From Lentzea terrae (lineage in GTDB: Bacteria > Actinomycetota > Actinomycetes > Mycobacteriales > Pseudonocardiaceae), in the NCBI RefSeq assembly GCF_003265345.1, contig NZ_QFWW01000029.1, forward strand, positions 98,448-162,447: a DNA stretch of 64,000 bases, written 5' to 3'. The position numbers and the translations under genes were made by a program. The notes beneath the pieces are model-generated. The model made no database searches, was not told where the DNA came from, and worked only from the letters and a program-made list of their open reading frames with translations. This document shows positions 58,442-64,000 of this stretch, piece by piece (the first letter of the stretch is position 1; each line of letters starts with the position of its first letter).

Positions 58442-59494
58442 GTGCCGGATCAGGCGTGGTCGCAGTTCTGTCAGGCGCTCGAGAAGGCCGGTGAGGTGAT
58501 CAGCTCCGGCCCGGACACCCCGCTGGACCGCGCGGAGGGCTACCGGTACCTCGCCCGGCTGACCCGCGAGATGCTGTACTCCTGCCTGGACAACGCCGAT
58601 CCCGACTTCCCGCGCTTCCACCAGCTCGACCTCGTGAAGATCGGCGCCGACAACCCGGACAACGTCTACCTGTCGGCGAACATCCGCGGCGACCGGACCT
58701 ACCGGATCACCGGGACGCGCGGCACCATCGCGTACTTCAGCATCGGCTCGAAAGCCAACCGGTACGCCAAGGACGGCACGATGGCGTCGACCGGCGAGCT
58801 GTCCGACGCCGACCTGACGATCGCACCGGACGGTACGGTCGAGATCATCGCCAGCGCGGTTCAGCAGGGTGCGAACTGGCTTCCACTGGCGCCCGACTCG
58901 ACCGGTCTGGTGGTGCGCCAGACGTATCTCGACCGTGCCGCGGAGGTGCCCGGCTCGTGGCACATCGAGCAGATCGGCGGGCCTGCCGAACCCGCTGCGC
59001 TGACCCCTGAGTTCCTGGCCAAGGCGCTGCAACGGGCGGCGCTGTCCGTGCACGGCACCGCGGCGACGTTCGCGCACTGGACGCAGACGTTCATGGCGCG
59101 CCCCAACGAGCTGCCCGACTTCGGCCAGGAGATGTTCCAGCGCGCCGGGGGTGATCCGGAGATCTTCTACCTGCACGGCTACTGGTCGTTGCGGCCCGGC
59201 GAGGCGTGGGTGATCGAGACCGACGTGCCGGACTGCCCGTACTGGAACTTCCAGCTCGACAACTGGTGGATGGAGTCGCTCGACCACCGGCGTCAGATCA
59301 CGGTCAACAAGCACACCGCTCAGCTTGACGCAGATGGCCGCCTCACGATCGTGGTGGCGGCCGCCGATCCGGGCGTCGGCAACTGGATCGACACGTGCGG
59401 GCACAGTTCCGGCACCGCGCTGCTGCGCTGGCTCGGCGCGTCCGCGCACCCGATCCCGAAGTGCCGCGTGGTTCCTCTGGAGGAGATGCGATGA
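58442..59494 (+). CDS. DUF1214-domain protein
   Basis: A 350-residue protein with a GTG start. DNPDNVYLSANIRGDRTYRI and GTRGTIAYFSIGSKANRYAK come first. The C-terminal DUF1214 blocks are PGEAWVIETDVPDCPYWNFQ, LDNWWMESLDHRRQITVNKH and GVGNWIDTCGHSSGT. The biochemical function is unknown. It heads a four-gene operon with a sulfotransferase, an SDR and an SRPBCC protein. From memory, M. tuberculosis has a similar trio (Rv3531c-Rv3529c) inside the KstR regulon, which supports a steroid or lipid context. Confidence 0.83.
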   Translation: MPDQAWSQFCQALEKAGEVISSGPDTPLDRAEGYRYLARLTREMLYSCLDNADPDFPRFHQLDLVKIGADNPDNVYLSANIRGDRTYRITGTRGTIAYFSIGSKANRYAKDGTMASTGELSDADLTIAPDGTVEIIASAVQQGANWLPLAPDSTGLVVRQTYLDRAAEVPGSWHIEQIGGPAEPAALTPEFLAKALQRAALSVHGTAATFAHWTQTFMARPNELPDFGQEMFQRAGGDPEIFYLHGYWSLRPGEAWVIETDVPDCPYWNFQLDNWWMESLDHRRQITVNKHTAQLDADGRLTIVVAAADPGVGNWIDTCGHSSGTALLRWLGASAHPIPKCRVVPLEEMR

Positions 59495-60639
59495 CGGTGA
59501 CGACCGAGCTGAACGTCGCGGAACTGCTGGAGAAGGCCTGTTCGAAGACAGGTCTCACCGACTTCGGCGACGACTGGTTCCGCGAACCGCTCGACGTGCT
59601 GGTGCGCAGCCTCAACACCGAAGCCGCGCTGTCCCCGTTGGGTTTCGAGCTCACCAAGCACCGGCTGACGGCGCTTTTGGCTGACCGGCTGCGGTTGCGT
59701 GCGTTGCAGCGGGCAAATCCCTCGGTGCTCGACGTCGATGTGCGGGTGGCCGCCGAGATCTGCGGCCTGCCGCGCACCGGCTCGACCCTGCTGCACCGCC
59801 TGCTGGCCGCGTCGCCGCAGGTCACGTCCACGCTGTCGTGGGAGGTCGCGTACCCGATCCCGTTCCCCGGCGAGGGACCGGACGCCGCCGACCGCAAACG
59901 CCGCGCCCAGGAACGCATGCAGGTGTTCGCGCAGCTCTCCCCCGACTTCGGCGACCTGCACACGGTGGTGTGGGACGGGCCGGAGGAGGACGTGATCCTG
60001 CTGGACCGGACGTTCGTGTCGATGAGCTACGACTCGTTCTACTGGGTGCCTTCGTACGGCGACTGGCTGCGCTCCTTCGACCAGGCCCCTGCCTATCGCG
60101 AGCTCCGCGAGTGGCTGCAAGTGCTGCAATGGCAGAGTGTCGGCCGCGACCGGCCGTGGGTGCTCAAGTCGCCGCACCACCTGACCGCGGTCGACACCGT
60201 GCTCGACACGTTCCCCGACTGCAAGATCGTCATGACCCACCGCTCGCCGGTCAACGCCGTGCCGTCGTACGCCTCGATGGTGCGCGCGATGTCCGCGCAG
60301 TACAGCGAGGTGGTCGATCCGGTCCGAATCGGACAGTACTGGTCGCGGCGGTTCGCTCGTACCCTGCAGGACTTCGCGGCGGCTCGTCAGGCGCATCCTT
60401 CGCGGTTCGTGGACGTGCGGTTCGCCGACACCGTCAGCAAGCCGCTGGAAGTCGCTCGCCAGGTCCTCGACGCGCTGGGCCTGCCCGCCGGACCTGCGGA
60501 CGACGCGGCGTTCGAGGCCTACCTGGCGCAGAACCGCACCGAACGGCACGGCTCGCATTCCTACACGCCAACGGACTTCGGGCTCTCCGAGGACCAGCTG
60601 CAGCGCGATTTCGCCTTCTACTCGGAGGTCTACCTGTGA
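59491..60639 (+). CDS. PAPS-dependent sulfotransferase
   Basis: A 382-residue sulfotransferase. EICGLPRTGSTLLHRLLAAS is the 5'-phosphosulfate loop, WVLKSPHHLTAVDTVLDTFP follows, and MTHRSPVNAVPSYASMVRAM is the 3'-phosphate binding part. It transfers sulfate from PAPS to a hydroxyl of an unknown acceptor. It starts in the DUF1214 stop (ATGA) and ends overlapping the SDR start. The PAPS-making genes immediately upstream would provide the donor and clear the PAP product. Confidence 0.9.
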   Translation: MTVTTELNVAELLEKACSKTGLTDFGDDWFREPLDVLVRSLNTEAALSPLGFELTKHRLTALLADRLRLRALQRANPSVLDVDVRVAAEICGLPRTGSTLLHRLLAASPQVTSTLSWEVAYPIPFPGEGPDAADRKRRAQERMQVFAQLSPDFGDLHTVVWDGPEEDVILLDRTFVSMSYDSFYWVPSYGDWLRSFDQAPAYRELREWLQVLQWQSVGRDRPWVLKSPHHLTAVDTVLDTFPDCKIVMTHRSPVNAVPSYASMVRAMSAQYSEVVDPVRIGQYWSRRFARTLQDFAAARQAHPSRFVDVRFADTVSKPLEVARQVLDALGLPAGPADDAAFEAYLAQNRTERHGSHSYTPTDFGLSEDQLQRDFAFYSEVYL

Positions 60640-61418
60640 TGCTGCAAGACGAGGTCGTGCTGATCACCGGCGTCGGACCGGGTCTCGGTTCGAAGCTGGC
60701 CCTGCGAGCGGCCGCGGAGGGCGCTCGGGTCGTGATGGCCGCGCGTTCTCCTGATGTGATGAAGCAGGTGGAGAAGGACGTTGTGGCGGCCGGCGGTGAG
60801 GCCATCGGCGTGCAGTGCGATGTGCGTCGTGCCGAGGACGTCGCTGCTTTGGTGTCCACGGCGGTCGGCCGGTTCGGCACGATCACCGGCCTGGTGAACT
60901 CGGCGTACGGGCACCCCGGCTTCTTCGATCTGCTGGACACCCCGGAGAAGGCGATCCGGCGGTCGATGGACATCGTGCTGTACGGGGCGTTGAACGTCAC
61001 CCGCGAGGTCGTGCCGCACATGAAGGCCGCCGGGCGCGGCTCGATCGTCAACATCGGCACCATGACCACCCGCAAGCCGATGCGCGGCGAGGCCGGCTAC
61101 GCGGTGGCGAAGGCGGCGATGGCGACCGCGACCCAGTTCCTGGCACTGGAACTCGGCTCGTTCGGCATCCGCGCCAACCAGGCCGTGCTGGGCTGGCTGG
61201 ACGGGCCGGGCGTGCGCTTCTACCTCAAGATGACCGCCGACGCGCGAGGTGTGAGCGAGCAGGACGTCTACGACGAGATCGCCGCGCGCAACCCGCTCGG
61301 CCGCATCCCGGCCGACGAGGCGTGCGCGGGAGCAGTGCTGTTCCTGTTGTCGCGCTTGGCTTCTGAGATCACCGGTGCTGTTCTGGACGTCAACGGCGGG
61401 GAGTACATGCCGGCATGA
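60639..61418 (+). CDS. Short-chain dehydrogenase/reductase
   Basis: A 259-residue classical SDR. LITGVGPGLGSKLAL is the NAD(P) loop (G-x-x-x-G-x-G at about 11-17), CDV the adenine Asp, NSAYGHPG replaces the NNAG motif, and YAVAKAA holds the catalytic Tyr-x-x-x-Lys. The usual Ser is a Thr in NIGTMTTRK. It would oxidise or reduce a hydroxyl or ketone, plausibly on the same substrate that is sulfonated. It is coupled on both sides by stop-start overlaps. Confidence 0.92.
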   Translation: MLQDEVVLITGVGPGLGSKLALRAAAEGARVVMAARSPDVMKQVEKDVVAAGGEAIGVQCDVRRAEDVAALVSTAVGRFGTITGLVNSAYGHPGFFDLLDTPEKAIRRSMDIVLYGALNVTREVVPHMKAAGRGSIVNIGTMTTRKPMRGEAGYAVAKAAMATATQFLALELGSFGIRANQAVLGWLDGPGVRFYLKMTADARGVSEQDVYDEIAARNPLGRIPADEACAGAVLFLLSRLASEITGAVLDVNGGEYMPA

Positions 61419-61867
61419 GCCACCTCATCGAGTCCGTGACCGTGGAAATCGACGCTCCGGCTGCTTTTGTCTGGGCGGTGCTGCTCGACTACCCCAACTA
61501 TCCACAGTGGAATCCGTACACGTCCGCCGTTTCCACAACTCTGGCCGTCGACTCGCCGATCGACCTGACGTTGCCGAAGCCCGACGGGACTCCTGGCACC
61601 TGGGTGAGCCGCGAGTACATCCGCGTCGTCGACCCGCCGCGGCTGCTGCGCTACGACACCGGCGACACGTTCCCCGGCCTGCTCGGCACGCGAGACCAGG
61701 TGATCACGCCGCTGGGCTCGGCGCGGTGCAGCTACCACACGTTCGAGACGTTCACCGGCAAGTACGCCGACGCCATCTACGCCGCCCAACGCGACTACGT
61801 GAAGAACGGCTTCGACGCGGTCGCTCACGCGTTGCGCGAGCGCGTGCAAAGCCTCGCGCGGCGCTGA
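61415..61867 (+). CDS. SRPBCC (START-like) protein
   Basis: A 150-residue helix-grip protein: VTVEIDAPAAFVWAVLLDYP, NYPQWNPYTSAV, REYIRVVDPPRLLRYDT and a C-terminal helix FDAVAHALRERVQSLA. It has the large hydrophobic cavity of START-like folds and probably binds or cyclises a lipid-like ligand. It is the last gene of the sulfotransferase operon (ATGA overlap with the SDR), so it may hold the same hydrophobic substrate. Confidence 0.85.
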   Translation: MSHLIESVTVEIDAPAAFVWAVLLDYPNYPQWNPYTSAVSTTLAVDSPIDLTLPKPDGTPGTWVSREYIRVVDPPRLLRYDTGDTFPGLLGTRDQVITPLGSARCSYHTFETFTGKYADAIYAAQRDYVKNGFDAVAHALRERVQSLARR

Positions 61868-61903
61868 ACGAGCGAGTCCGGACCGGACGGCCGACAATGC
61901 ACC

Positions 61904-63196
61904 ATGGACCTCGATGAGCTGGTCTTCCACCCGTGGACCGTCCAGGGGCCGCGGACCGTGCCCACGTTCGTCAGCGGCTCCGGCAGCCACGTCGTCGACG
62001 CAGACGGGCGCCGCTACCTGGACTTCAGCTCCCAGCTGGTGTTCACCAACCTGGGCCACCAGCACCCGCGGGTCGTGGCGGCCATCAAGGCCCAGGCCGA
62101 CCGGCTCTGCACGCTGGCCCCCGGTCACGCGTCCGACGTGCGCGGCGAGGCCGCCCGGCTGATCGTCGACGTGGCCCCGGACGGCCTGGGCCACGTCCTG
62201 TTCACCACCGGCGGCACCGAGGCCATCGAACACGCCGTGCGCATGGCCCGCCTGTACACCGGCAGGCCGAAGGTCCTGTCCGCGTACCGCTCGTACCACG
62301 GCTCGACGTCGACCTCGATCCACCTCACCGGCGACCCGCGCCGGTGGGCGTCGGACACCGGCACGGCAGGCGTCGTGCACTTCTTCGGCCCGTTCCTGTA
62401 CCGCACGGCGTTCGGGGCCACGACACCGGAAGAGGAGTGCGCGCGGGCGCTTGCGAGTTTGGAACAAGTGATCCTGCTGGAGGGCCCGGCCACGATAGCG
62501 GCGCTGGTGCTGGAACCCGTGACCGGCAGCTCGGGCGTGATCGTGCCGCCACCGGGCTATCTGCGCGGCGTGCGGGAGCTGTGCACCCGCCACGGCATCG
62601 TGTTCATCGCGGACGAGGTCCTCGTGGGCTTCGGCCGCACCGGCACCTGGTTCGGCGTCGACCACGACGGCGTGGCACCCGACCTGCTGGTGTTCGCGAA
62701 GGGCGTGAACTCGGGCTACGTACCGCTCGGCGGCGTGCTGGTCGGCGACCCGATCCACGACCTGTTCACGCGCCGTCCGTACCCGGCGGGCCTGACCTAC
62801 AGCGGCCATCCCCTCGCCTGCGCGGCCGCCGTCGGAGCGATCACAGCCATGCACGACGAGCAAACCGTGGCGGCAGCCGCCCGCCTCGGCACCGACGTGC
62901 TCGGGCCCGGCCTCGCAAAACTGGCCGACCACCCCTGCGTCGGCGACGTACGGGGCATCGGCGCCCTGTGGACCCTGGAACTGGTGCAGGACCGGCAAAC
63001 CAAAGAGCCGCTCGTGCCGGCCGGGGAGCCGATGGTCGCCTTCACGAAGGCGTGCCTGGCCCGCGACGTGCTTGTTTTGGTGCTGGGCAACCGCGTCCAC
63101 GTCGCGCCACCGCTCAACGTGACCGACGCGGACGCCGCCACCGGTCTGACCGCCCTCGACGAAGCCCTGGCCGCGGCCGACTCGTTCCTCGGGTGA
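61904..63196 (+). CDS. Class III PLP-dependent aminotransferase
   Basis: A 430-residue aminotransferase. HVLFTTGGTEAIEHAVRMAR binds PLP phosphate, YRSYHGSTSTSIHLTG and VLEPVTGSSGVIVPPPGYLR follow, IADEVLVGFGRTG has the PLP-binding Asp, and VFAKGVNSGYVPLGG the Schiff-base Lys (about 265). The group includes taurine:pyruvate and omega-amino-acid aminotransferases. Taurine would fit the sulfur genes nearby, but the substrate cannot be settled by eye. It begins 36 bases after the SRPBCC gene and may be co-transcribed. Confidence 0.9.
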   Translation: MDLDELVFHPWTVQGPRTVPTFVSGSGSHVVDADGRRYLDFSSQLVFTNLGHQHPRVVAAIKAQADRLCTLAPGHASDVRGEAARLIVDVAPDGLGHVLFTTGGTEAIEHAVRMARLYTGRPKVLSAYRSYHGSTSTSIHLTGDPRRWASDTGTAGVVHFFGPFLYRTAFGATTPEEECARALASLEQVILLEGPATIAALVLEPVTGSSGVIVPPPGYLRGVRELCTRHGIVFIADEVLVGFGRTGTWFGVDHDGVAPDLLVFAKGVNSGYVPLGGVLVGDPIHDLFTRRPYPAGLTYSGHPLACAAAVGAITAMHDEQTVAAAARLGTDVLGPGLAKLADHPCVGDVRGIGALWTLELVQDRQTKEPLVPAGEPMVAFTKACLARDVLVLVLGNRVHVAPPLNVTDADAATGLTALDEALAAADSFLG

Positions 63197-63247
63197 CGCA
63201 CAGATGAAGTCCAAGCGAACTTGATCACTCGGCACTTTCGCTGGTGC

Positions 63248-63266
63248 GCAACGTTCGTAACGTTGC
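63248..63266. promoter_or_regulatory. Palindrome upstream of the lectin gene
   Basis: GCAACGTT-CGT-AACGTTGC is a perfect eight-base inverted repeat with a three-base centre, 46 bases before the preferred lectin start. It may be an operator. It lies within the longer open frame that begins at 63244, which argues that translation starts further downstream. Confidence 0.4.
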
Positions 63267-63312
63267 AATCGCGGGCCACCCCCGGCCCGCCTTCACACTG
63301 GGGTGTGCGATT

Positions 63313-63804
63313 TTGCGTTTCCACAGAACGGTTTTCGCTGCTCTGACGGCCATCGGTCTCACCGCGTTGGTCGCTCCGCCCGCCAGCGCCGCGACCTACT
63401 ACAACCTGATCAACTTCAAGAGCGGCAAGTGCATGTCCGTCGAGGGCGGCGGCAGCACGTCCAACGGCGCCAACATCATCCAGTGGAGCTGCAACGACGG
63501 CGGCGAGCAGCTCTGGTACTGGTCCGGCAGTGCGCTGAAGAACCGCAAGAGCGGCAAGTGCCTCTCGGTCGCGGGCGGCGGCAGCACCGCCAACGGCGCC
63601 GAGCTGATCCAGTGGACCTGCAACGGCGAGTCCGAGCAGTCCTGGGACTCCTCCGGCGGCTACCTGTTCAACGCCAAGAGCGGCAAGGTCGCGTCGGTCT
63701 CGGGCGGCGGCAGCACGTCGAACGGCGCCAAGGTCGTCCAGTGGTCGGCCAACGGCGGCTCCGAGCAGGGCTGGGAGTTCGACGCTCGCTTCATCGACGC
63801 CTGA
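63313..63804 (+). CDS. Secreted ricin-type beta-trefoil lectin
   Basis: A protein of about 163 residues from a TTG at 63313, which gives a clean signal peptide ending PPASA. The rest is one beta-trefoil of three near-identical repeats, each with a SGKC/V-x-S-V-x-GGGST-N/S-NGA-x-x-x-QW pattern (GGGSTSNGANIIQWSC, GGGSTANGAELIQWTC, GGGSTSNGAKVVQWSA). The QxW-like ends (EQLWYW, EQSWDS, EQGWEF) mark ricin-B folds that bind galactose- or xylan-like sugars. The third repeat lacks the cysteine pair. No catalytic domain is attached. The frame is open to a GTG at 63244. Confidence 0.87.
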   Translation: MRFHRTVFAALTAIGLTALVAPPASAATYYNLINFKSGKCMSVEGGGSTSNGANIIQWSCNDGGEQLWYWSGSALKNRKSGKCLSVAGGGSTANGAELIQWTCNGESEQSWDSSGGYLFNAKSGKVASVSGGGSTSNGAKVVQWSANGGSEQGWEFDARFIDA

Positions 63805-64000
63805 TCTCCTGGGGGCTGGACCGGGGTCCGTTGGCGCGGGCCGGCTTGTTTTGGCGGGTCGCGTTCCAGCGTGGGCGCGCGGGCAGCCTTACGGGCTTTG
63901 GTTGCGTCATCGTCGCTTCGCGACGATCGCGATTGGGGCTTGACTTCGGGGCCCTTTCGAGGCGCTGCGTCGGGCGGAAAAGGACGGATGCTTCGCAGCC
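63805..64000. other. Non-coding right end
   Basis: About 196 bases after the lectin gene with no open frame that looks coding on either strand. It is G- and T-rich and contains a short eight-base stem ATCGTCGC / GCGACGAT at 63909-63927. No gene, RNA or insertion sequence is apparent up to the window edge. Confidence 0.55.

Noticed and set aside
1..64000. tRNA, rRNA, CRISPR arrays, insertion sequences or prophage genes
   Set aside because: None were recognised by eye on either strand; no transposase, integrase or regularly spaced repeats were seen.

Overview
The window is GC-rich throughout. It shows genes packed on both strands, frequent GTG/TTG starts, ATGA/GTGA stop-start overlaps, SARP and NB-ARC regulators, an eukaryotic-type Ser/Thr kinase and many secreted enzymes. 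This points to a filamentous actinomycete, probably Pseudonocardiaceae (Lentzea/Saccharothrix/Lechevalieria-like). The genus is an impression, not a measurement.

Layout. 1-3.6 kb: a sugar ABC importer operon (permease cut by the window edge, second permease, binding lipoprotein) led by a DeoR-HTH/LacI-sensor hybrid regulator. 4.7-6.7 kb: an SDR gene coupled to a cobalt-type nitrile hydratase whose beta subunit is split in two (three-subunit type). 6.8-12.2 kb: serine hydrolase, lipoprotein, MFS, DoxX-like protein and an animal-type haem peroxidase. 12.5-20.5 kb: STAS protein with a SigB-like promoter, quinone oxidoreductase/TetR pair, secreted chorismate mutase, S4 protein, sirtuin and two secreted glycoside hydrolases. 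20.6-25.8 kb: GNAT plus class A beta-lactamase, kinase and cupin remnants, and small secreted proteins. 25.8-40.1 kb: orphan fumarate-reductase-like flavoprotein, stand-alone trpF, a broken nSTAND/WD40 gene, DeoR, Ser/Thr kinase, HEAT protein, P450, an NB-ARC/TPR protein with a RHIM-like N-terminus, a GT-B-like protein and a ROK regulator.

The most interesting part is 40.4-48.9 kb, where two peptide systems lie back to back. (i) A compact lasso-peptide cluster: a 42-aa precursor with predicted core GCGKGSDDAIGQGFS, an asparagine-synthetase-like cyclase, and a single protein fusing the RRE to the transglutaminase-like protease. It has no exporter and is followed by the 3' end of a Rieske oxygenase gene. 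(ii) Convergent to it, a five-gene operon encodes a 68-aa peptide with eight cysteines, a MauD/TlpA-like thioredoxin, an ABC exporter without peptidase domain, an S26 signal peptidase and a MauE-like membrane protein. It is transcribed divergently from a SARP regulator across palindromic operator-like DNA. I read this as a disulfide-rich peptide secretion and folding system modelled on methylamine dehydrogenase maturation. I cannot name a described product for it.

48.9-63.8 kb: an esterase and a subtilase, then a sulfur-centred block. A LysR regulator precedes a YeiH-like exporter and a cysteine-dioxygenase-like protein. A TetR regulator faces cysQ-cysD-cysNC (making PAPS and recycling PAP). 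An operon of DUF1214, sulfotransferase, SDR and SRPBCC proteins follows, behind a palindrome fitting the KstR consensus. The layout suggests a dedicated sulfonation pathway for a lipid or steroid-like substrate. A class III aminotransferase and a ricin-type lectin close the window.
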